Source of the DNA: Akkermansiaceae bacterium UBA1315
GTDB taxonomy: Bacteria; Verrucomicrobiota; Verrucomicrobiia; Verrucomicrobiales; Akkermansiaceae
Direction of reading: 5' to 3'
NCBI GenBank assembly: GCA_002307065.1
Contig: DBTN01000033.1
Coordinates: 57,202-115,896 of the forward strand
Length of the DNA: 58,695 nt
A program made the position numbers and the translations under genes. The notes under the pieces were generated by a model that saw nothing but the letters and a program-made list of their open reading frames with translations, had not been told where the DNA came from and did not search any database. Positions within the stretch are counted from its first letter, which is position 1, and each line of letters begins with the position of its first letter. Positions 8,248 to 15,833 of this stretch are shown here, in pieces.

Positions 8248-9090
8248 CTATCCCTGCTGATGAAGAATTGCTTCGGTCATCCGAATCGCTTCGAGATTTG
8301 GGCGGACGGAATGGACGCGGTGGATCATCGTTCCTTTTTCCCGGGCACAGGCGGTGATCGCCACCGTCGGCCATTCGCGGAATGAAACATCGGACTCGCC
8401 GAGGATTTTTCCGATGAACGATTTTCGCGAAATGCCGAGCAGCAGCGGACGGTTTTCAACGCTCAACCGGTCGAGCGCGCGTAGCAGTTCCAGATTGTGG
8501 TCGACGTTTTTTCCGAAGCCGATTCCGGGGTCAAAGCATAAAGCCATCGGGTCGATGCCCGCAGCGGTGAGTTCTCCAAACCGGTTTGCGAAAAATCCGC
8601 GGACTTCCGTGACGACGTCCTGGTAAACCGGTGCTCGCTGCATCGTTCGGGGATCGCCCTGCATGTGCATGACCACGACCCCGCAACCGGTTTCCGCGCA
8701 GAGCGGCGTCATGGCTGGATCCGCTTGCAACCCGCTGACGTCATTGACGATGTCGGCCCCTGCGGCCAGGGCGGCAGCGGCGACTGAGGCTTTCATGGTG
8801 TCGATCGAAATTAGGCCGTCCCATTCTGCTCGGAGAGCTTCGATGATCGGTCGCGTGCGCTGGATTTCTTCGGTGGCGGAAATTTCTTGAGCTCCGGGGC
8901 GGGTCGATTCGCCGCCGATGTCGATGATCGCGGCTCCTTCTGCGATCATTCGGCGCGCGTGGACGAGGGCGTTTTCCATTCCCGAGTGTTTCCCTCCGTC
9001 CGAGAACGAATCCGGGGTGACATTGAGAATGCCCATGATCACGCCTTGGCGGGTGAGATCCAAAGTGAGGCGGCGGGTTTTCCAATACAT
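8248..9090 (-). CDS. folP: Dihydropteroate synthase
   Basis: A 280-residue TIM-barrel enzyme of folate synthesis that joins p-aminobenzoate to hydroxymethyl-dihydropterin diphosphate; it is the sulfonamide target. Landmarks are MGILNVTPDSFSDGG, DIGGESTRPGA, ISIDTMKASVA, NDVSGL, DPGIGFGK and LLLGISRKSFIG. The C-terminal motif reads RVHSVR where most family members have R-x-HDV, so the Asp is replaced by Ser while Arg and His are kept. The gene converges with the amidase. The 37-bp gap between them contains a 6-bp GCGGCG/CGCCGC hairpin without a T tract. The start faces away from the next envelope gene, with about 50 bp of shared promoter space. Confidence 0.95.
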   Translation of the reverse strand: MYWKTRRLTLDLTRQGVIMGILNVTPDSFSDGGKHSGMENALVHARRMIAEGAAIIDIGGESTRPGAQEISATEEIQRTRPIIEALRAEWDGLISIDTMKASVAAAALAAGADIVNDVSGLQADPAMTPLCAETGCGVVVMHMQGDPRTMQRAPVYQDVVTEVRGFFANRFGELTAAGIDPMALCFDPGIGFGKNVDHNLELLRALDRLSVENRPLLLGISRKSFIGKILGESDVSFREWPTVAITACAREKGTMIHRVHSVRPNLEAIRMTEAILHQQG

Positions 9091-9140
9091 CGGGAATTGG
9101 CGACTTGCAGAGGCCGCGAGGTGCCCGTAGTTTGCGTTTC

Positions 9141-9716
9141 ATGAACTTTCTGGCAACTTGGAAAATCGTCGTCGCAACCTTGGCGATGCTCGCTGGTTCC
9201 TGTTGGGCCGTGAATGAATTCGACCAAGTGGATGGCCCGAACGTGCGCGTGATGCGTCACGAAGACGGCTCGCGGACGATTTTCTTGCGCAGCCCGGACA
9301 ACCGGACGATGACGAAAAAAACGTTTAACGCCAACGGGGCGTTGAGTTTGCTGACCATTTATCGGATGGATTCCAACGGCAACCCGCTCGGCTGCAAGAT
9401 CATGGACGGCACCAAGACCGAGCTTTTTAAAGTGAGTTACGGTTATCGGAAATCTGACGGTTTGCTGGTGGAGGAGCGGATGTTTGATTCGCGCGTCCGT
9501 CGGTTGAACCCTGAAAACGGCAGCGAAATGCCGGTGCAGCGGGTGATTTATCTCTATGACGCCCAGGGAAAACGCAGTGCGCCGATCGCGCTGAACCTTC
9601 TGCCTGGCAGAACCTTTGAGGAGGTTTATGGTTCGGCGGGTTCGGCTTATGAACGCAATCCGTTCGATGACGAAGCCAAGCCGGCGAATCCAAATGCACG
9701 GCCTCTGAAACGCTGA
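9141..9716 (+). CDS. Exported protein of unknown function
   Basis: A 191-residue protein with a signal peptide (WKIVVATLAMLAGSCWA). I do not recognise a family. The mature part contains short strand-like repeats (KTFNANGALSLLTIYRMDSNGNPL, KVSYGYRKSDGLLVEERMFDSR) that resemble the toxin-RHS/MORN-like text of some periplasmic proteins, but no clear repeat unit. The C-terminus is Pro/Asn-rich and basic. The gene lies 11 bases before the next open frame on the same strand, so the two are probably co-expressed. The start was chosen for the signal peptide; a 12-residue upstream extension is basic and unlikely. Confidence 0.65.
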   Translation: MNFLATWKIVVATLAMLAGSCWAVNEFDQVDGPNVRVMRHEDGSRTIFLRSPDNRTMTKKTFNANGALSLLTIYRMDSNGNPLGCKIMDGTKTELFKVSYGYRKSDGLLVEERMFDSRVRRLNPENGSEMPVQRVIYLYDAQGKRSAPIALNLLPGRTFEEVYGSAGSAYERNPFDDEAKPANPNARPLKR

Positions 9717-9727
9717 AACCGGTTTCT

Positions 9728-11032
9728 TTGCGCGTGGATCCTAAAACGTTACTCCCCATCCTCCTCGGTGTCGCCGTGGGGGCGGGCGGGATTTTCCAAG
9801 GACTGAGCTGGCGGTCGACCCGGAGTGCGACGGATTTGGCCGATCTGGAAACCCAGCTCCAACTTGCGACGGAAGAGAATGCTTTGTTGCAACGTGAGAA
9901 CGAATCGCTGCGGTCGCTCGCGCAGGGAGGCGGCAGTCTGGCGGTGCCTCAACTTTTGATCGATCGGGTCGAGCGAGAGTATGAATTGCGGTTTTTATCC
10001 AACCCCGTCGTCCACAAAATCGCTTCTGAAGAATTGCGCGACCGGATTTCCGCAGCTTACGAAAGTCGCTTGGGTCCGGAAGGAATCGATCACCGGCAGG
10101 AGGCGTACACTTATATCGGCTGGCTGCGGCCGGATGATCAATTGTTGCCGCAACTCACGGCGGTTCGCTCGGTCGGCGCGCGTGGGTGGTTTGATGACGT
10201 GACGGGCGAAAGCTGGGTGACCGACCGGTTTGATGTGAAAAACGTTCCAGATCAAGCGGCGTTGATGCGGCTGCTGGCGCGGACGTTGCTGAATCAGCAT
10301 TTCCCGCCGACTCCGGCTTATCCGGGAGATGATGCGGCGCGGGCTCGCGAGGCGCTGCATCAGGGAACGGCTTCGGGCAGTGAAGCGCGATTTTACGCGG
10401 CGAACGCGCGATCGATCGGATTTATGCCGATGAAGGAAAATGCCGAGGCCGAGCAATTGTTGAGTGCCTTGTCGCCATTCATTCAGGGAATTACGGTGTT
10501 TCCTGTGGTCGAGGGAAAAGGTTTTTCAGACACCTTGTATGTCCAGGGAACGGACAAGTTGATGGACGCATTTCGAAATCCGCCGCAAACGACGCGCTCG
10601 ATTTTGCTGCCCGGCTCACCGGTTGAGGCACCGCCCGCGCTGGAGTTACCGAAGGTTTCCGACGAACCGTTTTTGACGGAAACGGCGGGCGAGCTCGGGC
10701 TGCGGCTTTGGCTGGAACCATTAGGCGATGTCGGTGCGGCTTCGGAAATCGCATCGTCGTGGAAAAACGACCGGTATGTTTTATTTCCCGAAGGCGAGAC
10801 CGGTTCGGCGCTGATTTGGGAGATTCAGTTGGATTCGACCGAAGCGGTGGATCAGTTGCAATCGATCGCGTTGGACCTGATCGCGGCGATGTCCGGGAAA
10901 GAAGAGTCTGCGGAGTTGGGGAAAATTTCGGTAACGCTGGAAGGTCGGCAGCTTTTGATTTCGCGTCCCGCGCCCGACCGGTTGCGATTCGTGAACGCGG
11001 GAGAAGCGGCGACGGCGGACCGGTTTAAATAA
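9728..11032 (+). CDS. Membrane-anchored protein of unknown function with coiled coil
   Basis: A 434-residue protein starting at TTG (a GTG two codons in is an alternative). One N-terminal membrane segment (LLPILLGVAVGAGGIFQGL) is followed by a coiled coil of about 30 residues (TDLADLETQLQLATEENALLQRENESL). The large exported part has no motif I can name. An internal GWLRPDDQLLPQL region around 130-145 and a C-terminal alpha/beta-looking segment are the most conserved-looking parts. Its neighbours (an unknown exported protein before, acylphosphatase 1 base after) do not reveal a role. It may be an inner-membrane protein facing the periplasm. Confidence 0.65.
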   Translation: MRVDPKTLLPILLGVAVGAGGIFQGLSWRSTRSATDLADLETQLQLATEENALLQRENESLRSLAQGGGSLAVPQLLIDRVEREYELRFLSNPVVHKIASEELRDRISAAYESRLGPEGIDHRQEAYTYIGWLRPDDQLLPQLTAVRSVGARGWFDDVTGESWVTDRFDVKNVPDQAALMRLLARTLLNQHFPPTPAYPGDDAARAREALHQGTASGSEARFYAANARSIGFMPMKENAEAEQLLSALSPFIQGITVFPVVEGKGFSDTLYVQGTDKLMDAFRNPPQTTRSILLPGSPVEAPPALELPKVSDEPFLTETAGELGLRLWLEPLGDVGAASEIASSWKNDRYVLFPEGETGSALIWEIQLDSTEAVDQLQSIALDLIAAMSGKEESAELGKISVTLEGRQLLISRPAPDRLRFVNAGEAATADRFK

Positions 11033-11033
11033 G

Positions 11034-11306
11034 ATGATTGCGAAACGAGTGATTTTTGAAGGGCGGGTGCAAGGCGTTGGATTTCGTTACGCGACCAAGG
11101 ATCTTGCGCGCGGATTTGATGTTTGCGGTTGGGTGAAAAATTTACCCGACGGAACGGTGGAGCTGCAGGCGATGGGCGAGGCGGATGAAGTGGACTCGTT
11201 TCTCAAAGAAATTTCCGAGGAATCGACCGTCGCGCACCACATCAAAAACATGACCGTGGAAAAGATTCCGCCGTTGGAGAACGTGACCGGGTTTAAGATT
11301 TTGTAA
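11034..11306 (+). CDS. acyP: Acylphosphatase
   Basis: A 90-residue enzyme that hydrolyses acyl phosphates. The family signatures are complete: GRVQGVGFRYATKDLA supplies the phosphate-binding loop and catalytic Arg (GVGFR), and GWVKNLPDGTVELQAMG supplies the catalytic Asn (KN). It starts one base after the preceding stop. The stop codon overlaps the left end of the first of the three inverted-repeat elements, which may terminate its message. Confidence 0.95.
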   Translation: MIAKRVIFEGRVQGVGFRYATKDLARGFDVCGWVKNLPDGTVELQAMGEADEVDSFLKEISEESTVAHHIKNMTVEKIPPLENVTGFKIL

Positions 11307-11371
11307 AAAACTGGGGCACGGACTTGAGTCCGTTTTGCGCAGTCGGACTCAAGTCCGAGATCCAGTTTTTT
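11305..11371. repeat. Inverted-repeat element, copy A
   Basis: A roughly 65-bp element bounded by the terminal inverted repeat AAAAAACTGG / CCAGTTTTTT. It contains CGGACTTGAGTCCG and its reverse complement CGGACTCAAGTCCG, separated by 11 bases, so the whole unit can fold into one long hairpin. It lies immediately 3' of acyP and ends in a T run, so it probably acts as a terminator. Related copies lie at 12357 and 13657. Confidence 0.85.
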
Positions 11372-11438
11372 CGCAGGCCAAATTGGCTTGAAGGAACCGG
11401 TTTGCGAGCGATAGTCGGCGAGCGAGGAAAAGCATTGA

Positions 11439-11669
11439 ATGGACATCAATCAGCACAATTCGGATTCGACTTCAGGACCCAACGGGCCACGGCAGTCGAT
11501 TACTGGAGTCCCTGTGCCTCTCAGCGAGCAGCTTGCACTCCCCTTAACCGAGAGCGAGCAAATGGAATCCTGGAAGCAGCTCAGTGCACTCCATCCCGGG
11601 AATCGTTTCCGGTTGATGTTTGGAATGCCACTTTTGCCACAGAGTCCGCCAAACGGGAAATCCCACTGA
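11439..11669 (+). CDS. Small protein of unknown function
   Basis: A 76-residue polar, Pro/Ser/Gln-rich protein (PVPLSEQLALPLTESEQMESWKQL, then LHPGNRFRLMFGMPLLPQSPPNG). No family is recognised. It begins with ATG, its codon use looks coding, and it lies 14 bases before the kinase-like gene in a different frame. It could be a separate small partner, or the shifted N-terminal part of that gene. A competing longer frame runs through the same bases, but its upstream sequence covers repeat copy A and looks non-coding. Confidence 0.5.
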   Translation: MDINQHNSDSTSGPNGPRQSITGVPVPLSEQLALPLTESEQMESWKQLSALHPGNRFRLMFGMPLLPQSPPNGKSH

Positions 11670-11683
11670 TTTCGTTGCCGAAA

Positions 11684-12343
11684 ATGGGCATCTGGATGGA
11701 TGCCGATGGCATGCTCAGCTCGAACGAACTCCGGCAACTTCGCAGCGGCGCGGAAGCCTATCCGTTCGCGGACGATGAAGCGAAAGTCGTGTATAAACTT
11801 TTCAACCTCCGGGCGAATGGATCGCTCGGGAAAAAGGTGATCTTGCGCAACTTCGGCGAGGAGCGATCGGAAATCACGCTGCGGGACGCGACCTTACCGG
11901 ATACGTTGGAGAAGCTCGCCGTGCTCAATGAAGCGGGCGCGCATCCGACGGAGATCGTGGGGCTTTCCGACGACGGAAATTTCCTGATCGCGAAACAACC
12001 GCTCGCTCATCCGTATGAGGATTTTAAGAAAGACCGGCTGGCTGCGATGCAGTCGATGAAAGCGTTGATCCCATCGTTTACCCGGTTGAACCGGGAAATC
12101 GCCGTCTTTTGGTTGAACAACCGATCGTGGATCATCTGTGATCTTCACAACGGAAACGTCATGAAGGACCGCGAAAGACGGGCGACGATCATCGACGCGC
12201 TCATCGGTCCCTTGCCCACCGAAGCTTTGGAAAAATTCCGCTGGGCACGGGAAATCCGGGAGGATTGCCAAACGCTCCGCCTTGGGAAAATCCCTGCGAA
12301 GCGCTTTGAGTTCGGCGATGACGTGGATGACGACGCCCTTTGA
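11684..12343 (+). CDS. Kinase-like protein of unknown function
   Basis: A 219-residue protein. The central part reads VVYKLFNLRANGSLGKKVIL, then LEKLAVLNEAGAHPTEIVGLSDDGNFLIAKQPLA, and later WIICDLHNGNVMKDRERRATIIDAL. DLHNGNV resembles the DLHxxN catalytic loop of protein-kinase/aminoglycoside-phosphotransferase folds, and IIDAL sits where the metal-binding Asp motif is expected. I recall similar proteins as polyvalent or phage-associated kinase-like domains, but cannot name a characterised relative. It ends in an acidic tail (GDDVDDDAL). It sits between two copies of the repeat element in a patch with other accessory genes. Longer in-frame starts upstream lack conserved sequence. Confidence 0.55.
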   Translation: MGIWMDADGMLSSNELRQLRSGAEAYPFADDEAKVVYKLFNLRANGSLGKKVILRNFGEERSEITLRDATLPDTLEKLAVLNEAGAHPTEIVGLSDDGNFLIAKQPLAHPYEDFKKDRLAAMQSMKALIPSFTRLNREIAVFWLNNRSWIICDLHNGNVMKDRERRATIIDALIGPLPTEALEKFRWAREIREDCQTLRLGKIPAKRFEFGDDVDDDAL

Positions 12344-12356
12344 ACCGGTTTACGAC

Positions 12357-12421
12357 AATTGGACCACGGACTTTTGTCCGTTCTTAGCGAAATGCAGTCG
12401 GACTAAAGTCCGAGATCCAAT
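12357..12421. repeat. Inverted-repeat element, copy B
   Basis: Same design as copy A: AATTGG and CCAAT ends, CGGACTTTTGTCCG, a spacer, then CGGACTAAAGTCCGAGATCC. It fills the 87-bp gap between the convergent kinase-like gene and ahpC, the position of a bidirectional terminator. The end bases differ from copy A in a compensating way (CTGG/CCAG there, TTGG/CCAA here), which supports a folded structure. Confidence 0.85.
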
Positions 12422-12430
12422 GATTGGGAT

Positions 12431-13057
12431 TTATTTGGAAAGGAAGCCGCTGACGCCTGCGTGATCCGCAGTCATGCCGCTGTCGCCTTTTTGCCAATCC
12501 ATTGGGCAGACTTCGCCGTGTTGTTCGAAGTGCTGGAGCGCGTCGACGATGCGGAGGCATTCGCGGATCGAGCGGCCGAGTGGCATGTCGTTGACGATCT
12601 GGTGGCGGACGATGCCTTGTTTATCGATCAGGAAAAGGCCGCGGTAGGCGACGAGTTCGCCTTCGACGATGAGCTTGCCGTTTTCATCCGTCTGGTAGTT
12701 GCCAGCGAGGACGTCGTAGTCTTCGGAAATCGTTTTGTTGATGTCGGCGACGAGCGGGTAGTTCACGCCCTGGATGCCGCCTTTGTTTTTCGGGGTTTGA
12801 AGCCAAGCCCAGTGGGAGAATTCCGAATCCGTCGAGCAGCCGACGACGGCGACGTCACGTTTTTCGAATTCAGGAAGTTCTTCCTGGAAGCGGTGAAGTT
12901 CGGTCGGGCAGACGAAGGTGAAGTCTTTCGGGTAGAAGAAAAAGACGACGTATTTTTTTCCGATGAACTGATCGAGCGAGAAATCTTCAATGATCGTTTC
13001 GCCTTTGACGGCTTTTGCGGAAAAAGAAGGAGCAGGTTTACCAACGAGAACGGCCAT
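12431..13057 (-). CDS. ahpC: Typical 2-Cys peroxiredoxin (AhpC/Prx1 type)
   Basis: A 208-residue cytoplasmic peroxidase that reduces hydrogen peroxide and organic peroxides. The peroxidatic Cys is C50 in FTFVCPTEL, and the resolving Cys is C184 in GEVCPMDWQKG. GGIQG at about 93-97 is the GGLG-type motif, and a C-terminal extension follows the VCP motif, as in the over-oxidation-prone Prx1 group. No ahpF or OxyR gene is adjacent. About 100 bp separates its start from the toxin gene upstream. The gene contains no ACCGGT, unlike most in the window. Confidence 0.95.
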   Translation of the reverse strand: MAVLVGKPAPSFSAKAVKGETIIEDFSLDQFIGKKYVVFFFYPKDFTFVCPTELHRFQEELPEFEKRDVAVVGCSTDSEFSHWAWLQTPKNKGGIQGVNYPLVADINKTISEDYDVLAGNYQTDENGKLIVEGELVAYRGLFLIDKQGIVRHQIVNDMPLGRSIRECLRIVDALQHFEQHGEVCPMDWQKGDSGMTADHAGVSGFLSK

Positions 13058-13161
13058 AATAGTGATGAGTGAAAGTTAAAAATGGAGCACGAATTGTGCC
13101 CACGCGGCGGTAAGGCAGGAACCGGTTGAGGGGCAAGTCTGTTTTCTAAAATGGGACACCG

Positions 13162-13418
13162 TTATTTGAGCATCTCGTCATATTCAGAGTGGGTTCCGAT
13201 CCAAAACCAGACGATGCCTTCGGTTCGTTCCTTTCCGAGCGTCCGATAGCTGAGTCCAATTCTGGCGGACCAGTAAGCCTCAGCTTTTTTAGACGAAGTG
13301 ACGGATGCCGGGGATTTTCTTTCAGGATCGAAAAATTCTTATCGGCCAAGTCTCGGATCGACTCTGGTAAAAGTCGATAATGAAACCAGAAGTCCGGCGA
13401 AGCGAAATGTTTCACCAT
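13162..13418 (-). pseudogene. RelE/ParE-family toxin, frame broken at A AAA AAG
   Basis: Read straight from the ATG, the frame gives 45 residues of a RelE/ParE-like toxin (KHFASPDFWFHYRLLPESI, then ILKENPRHPSLRLKK) and then unrelated sequence. Moving to the -1 frame at the stretch AAAAAAG restores the conserved C-terminus: AEAYWSARIGLSYRTLG, then GIVWFWIGTHSEYDEMLK and TAA. The joined product would have about 85 residues, normal for the family. One missing A in a homopolymer would explain this. So would programmed -1 frameshifting, because the codons are exactly CTA AAA AAG. The start overlaps the end of the antitoxin gene, as usual for such pairs. Confidence 0.7.
13284..13290 (-). promoter_or_regulatory. 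Slippery heptamer A AAA AAG in the toxin gene
   Basis: On the minus strand the bases read A AAA AAG in the toxin's own frame, the classic bacterial -1 slip site used in dnaX and several insertion sequences. Downstream, GCTGAG can pair with CTCAGC and encloses a CTGG-TCCG-CCAG hairpin. No purine-rich Shine-Dalgarno-like stimulator is seen upstream. Function is unproven. Confidence 0.35.
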
Positions 13419-13609
13419 TCCGTGCACTGACCGGATTCAAAGGCTCTGTCGGCTTTGGCTCCAAGTTTCTCCAGTTTGCCGGTCGTAATGTCTTCGTCGA
13501 GCTGGGTGTCCCACCTGCTCGCGGTATAATCGTCCAGCCACCGGGTGAACGCGCTGAGTTCACCGGGGGAAAGATTCTGCACTTCCATTTCAAGTTCCGC
13601 GAGGCTCAT
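13412..13609 (-). CDS. Addiction-module antitoxin paired with the RelE/ParE-like toxin
   Basis: A 65-residue acidic protein: SLAELEMEVQNLSPGELSAF, then a helix and SRWDTQLDEDITTGKLEKLG, AKADRAFESGQCTEW. The spacing of LDEDI, GKLEKL and the Ala/Gly-rich C-terminal helix with a terminal GxCT motif matches small addiction-module antitoxins that pair with RelE/ParE toxins. It overlaps the toxin start by 7 bases. The gene begins about 50 bp downstream of repeat copy C, so its promoter lies in or next to that element. Longer in-frame starts run through the repeat and pckG on the wrong frame and are rejected. Confidence 0.7.
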   Translation of the reverse strand: MSLAELEMEVQNLSPGELSAFTRWLDDYTASRWDTQLDEDITTGKLEKLGAKADRAFESGQCTEW

Positions 13610-13656
13610 GACAAAAGAGATAGTGGACGGAAAAGCCGAAGATTCAAGGATTGAGA

Positions 13657-13722
13657 ACTGGACCACGGACTTGAGTCCGTTCTTCGCCAACGTAGTCGGA
13701 CTAAAGTCCGAGATCCAATTTT
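13657..13722. repeat. Inverted-repeat element, copy C
   Basis: AACTGGACC end, CGGACTTGAGTCCG, an 18-base spacer, CGGACTAAAGTCCGAGATCC and an AATTTTC end. It directly abuts the pckG stop codon on one side and lies upstream of the antitoxin gene on the other. It may therefore end the pckG message while sitting in the toxin-antitoxin promoter region. Confidence 0.85.
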
Positions 13723-15564
13723 CTAAGCCAGGCGGGCGGCGAGGAGTTCGCGTTGGAAGACGAGTTCTTTCGGAAGGTGGTCGTAGAGGTCGATGAAAAG
13801 TTCTCCTTGGCTGACGAGTTCGGCTTTCCATTCGGAACGGTTGAAAGCCATGGCCTGGTTGAAATTGTCTTCGGTGAAATCGGGCAGTCCTTCGATGTTG
13901 AAATCCTCGAAAGCGGGCGTCCAGCCGATCTGTGTTTCGTGACCGGCGGCGGAGCCTTGGCAACGCTGGACGATCCATTCGAGGACGCGCATGTTTTCGC
14001 CAAACCCGGGCCAGAGGAATTTGCCGTCGTGGTCTTTGCGGAACCAATTGACGTGGAAAAACCGGGGCAAATGGGTGAGGTAGCGCCGCATTTCCAGCCA
14101 ATGGCCGAAATAGGCACCCATGTTGTAACCGCAGAAGGGCAACATCGCCATCGGATCGCGGCGAACTTTTCCGATCGTCCCGGCGGCAGCGGCGGTCATT
14201 TCGGAGCCCATCGTGGCGCCCACATAAACGCCGTGGCTCCAGTTGAACGCTTGATAAACGAGCGGCATGGTGGTCGGGCGGCGTCCGCCAAAAACGATGC
14301 CATCGATCGGCACGCCGTCAGGATTTTGCCAATCGGGATCAATCGTCGGGCACTGAACTGCCGGAGCGGTGAAACGGGAATTGGCGTGGGCGGCGACGCG
14401 GCCACAATCGGGCGTCCAGTCCTGGCCGGTCCAATCGATGAGATGGGCGGGTTTTTCCGGAGTCATGCCTTCCCACCAGACGTCGCCGTCATCGGTGAGA
14501 GCGACGTTGGTGAAAATCGTGTTGGCTTTCATCGAATCCATGGCGATCGGATTCGTGTCGTAGGCGGTGCCGGGAGCGACGCCGAAAAATCCGGTTTCCG
14601 GGTTGATGGCGTGGAGTTTTCCGTCTTCGTGCGGCCAGAGCCAGGCGATGTCGTCACCGACGATCGAGGTTTTCCAGCCAGCATCGAGATAGGATTTCGG
14701 CGGGATCAACATCGCGAGATTCGTTTTTCCGCAGGCGGAAGGAAACGCGGCGCTGATGTAGGTTTTCGTGCCATTGGGCGCGTGGATGCCGACGATGAGC
14801 ATGTGCTCGGCCATCCACTGGTGTTCGCGGGCGATGTTTGAGGCGATGCGCAGGGCGAGGCATTTTTTCCCGAGAAGTGCGTTTCCGCCGTAGCCGGAGC
14901 CGTAAGACATGATCTCACGCGTTTCGGGGAAGTGGACGATGTATTTGTCCTCGTTGCAGGGCCATGAGGTATCGGCCTGGCCCGGTTCGAGAGGGGCACC
15001 GACCGAGTGGAGGCAGGGAACGTATTGGGCGTGGCCGTCGCGTTTTTTCGGAGACTTTCCGGACACCTCGTCCTCAAGGCGTTTCAGGACATGCGATCCC
15101 ATGTGGCACATGATGCGCATGTTCGTGACGACGTAGGCGCTGTCGCTGATTTCCACACCGATTTTTGCGAGGGGTGAATCCAGCGGGCCCATGCAAAAGG
15201 GGATCACATACATCGTGCGGCCTTTCATGCTGCCGCGGAATTTTTCGTTCAGGGTCTTGCGCATTTCCGCAGGCTCGGTCCAACGGTTGGTCGGTCCGGC
15301 TTCCTCTTGGCGCTTGGAGCAAATGAAGGTGCGTTCTTCCACACGGGCGACGTCGGACGCCGTGGAGCGGGCGAGGAAAGAGTTTGGCCGCTTTTCCGGA
15401 TTGAGCCGAGTGAATGTGCCGTTTTCGACAAGCAAACCGGTCAACCGGTCCCATTCCTCTTGAGATCCGTCGCACCACTCGACCTTGTCAGGCGTGCAAA
15501 GGGCGGTCATTTCGTCGACCCACTTCTGAAGTTCGGTGTGGGTGGTCTGGGAAAGTTGGCTCAT
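13723..15564 (-). CDS. pckG: Phosphoenolpyruvate carboxykinase (GTP)
   Basis: A 613-residue cytoplasmic enzyme interconverting oxaloacetate plus GTP with phosphoenolpyruvate, CO2 and GDP, for gluconeogenesis. The GTP-type hallmarks are present: the kinase-1 loop FPSACGKTNLAM, the mobile-loop Cys just before GKT, RTMYVIPFCMGP, PEKPAHLIDWTGQDW, FGGRRPTT and NWFRKDHDGKFLWPGFGENMRVL. The length is normal. The start chosen gives MSQLSQTTHTELQKW; an extension of 8 residues is possible. The gene is divergent from a rhomboid gene, with about 270 bp between them that holds an imperfect hairpin. It is mostly free of the ACCGGT motif, which occurs twice only, near the 5' end. Confidence 0.97.
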   Translation of the reverse strand: MSQLSQTTHTELQKWVDEMTALCTPDKVEWCDGSQEEWDRLTGLLVENGTFTRLNPEKRPNSFLARSTASDVARVEERTFICSKRQEEAGPTNRWTEPAEMRKTLNEKFRGSMKGRTMYVIPFCMGPLDSPLAKIGVEISDSAYVVTNMRIMCHMGSHVLKRLEDEVSGKSPKKRDGHAQYVPCLHSVGAPLEPGQADTSWPCNEDKYIVHFPETREIMSYGSGYGGNALLGKKCLALRIASNIAREHQWMAEHMLIVGIHAPNGTKTYISAAFPSACGKTNLAMLIPPKSYLDAGWKTSIVGDDIAWLWPHEDGKLHAINPETGFFGVAPGTAYDTNPIAMDSMKANTIFTNVALTDDGDVWWEGMTPEKPAHLIDWTGQDWTPDCGRVAAHANSRFTAPAVQCPTIDPDWQNPDGVPIDGIVFGGRRPTTMPLVYQAFNWSHGVYVGATMGSEMTAAAAGTIGKVRRDPMAMLPFCGYNMGAYFGHWLEMRRYLTHLPRFFHVNWFRKDHDGKFLWPGFGENMRVLEWIVQRCQGSAAGHETQIGWTPAFEDFNIEGLPDFTEDNFNQAMAFNRSEWKAELVSQGELFIDLYDHLPKELVFQRELLAARLA

Positions 15565-15670
15565 GGCGATGCCAGTTGAGCGTGTCACATGCCAGATGGC
15601 AAACGAGATGGAGGATATGCCCGGTATTTCTCAACCCGTGCACAGAACCGGTTTGGCGAAATGAGTTGGG

Positions 15671-15713
15671 CCGCCATCGCCTCACGCCGTCTTGCGACGT
15701 GAGGCGGTGGCCG
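15671..15713. repeat. Imperfect inverted repeat between pckG and rhomboid
   Basis: Two 16-base arms (CCGCCATCGCCTCACG and CGTGAGGCGGTGGCCG, 14 of 16 paired, the central 9 perfect) flank an 11-base spacer. It sits in the shared upstream region of two divergent genes and has no T tract. It could be a regulatory cruciform or RNA hairpin, or a lone repeat relic. Confidence 0.5.
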
Positions 15714-15833
15714 CTCAGGCAGCACCGTGGCGCTGTAATGATAGAACGGAGGCGGTCGGCGTTTTTTTTCAGAAAAGCATCCTTTTTTCACGCGGCCTTG
15801 CGGGCGGGACATTGCCGTGGTAACCCCAGTTTA

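Noticed and set aside
13753..14841. Long open frame on the plus strand opposite pckG
   Set aside because: It is an antisense shadow created by the high G+C third positions of pckG. Its translation shows no known motif and pckG is complete on the other strand. The same applies to long plus-strand frames opposite the PSD1 gene (39481-40716), DnaJ (20895-21782) and the second rhomboid/secG (52567-53376), and to a minus-strand frame opposite serS (40900-42138).
13127..15435. A 2.3-kb stretch without ACCGGT as a sign of foreign DNA
   Set aside because: With about 135 motifs a gap this long can occur by chance, and pckG has ordinary composition and two motifs near its 5' end.
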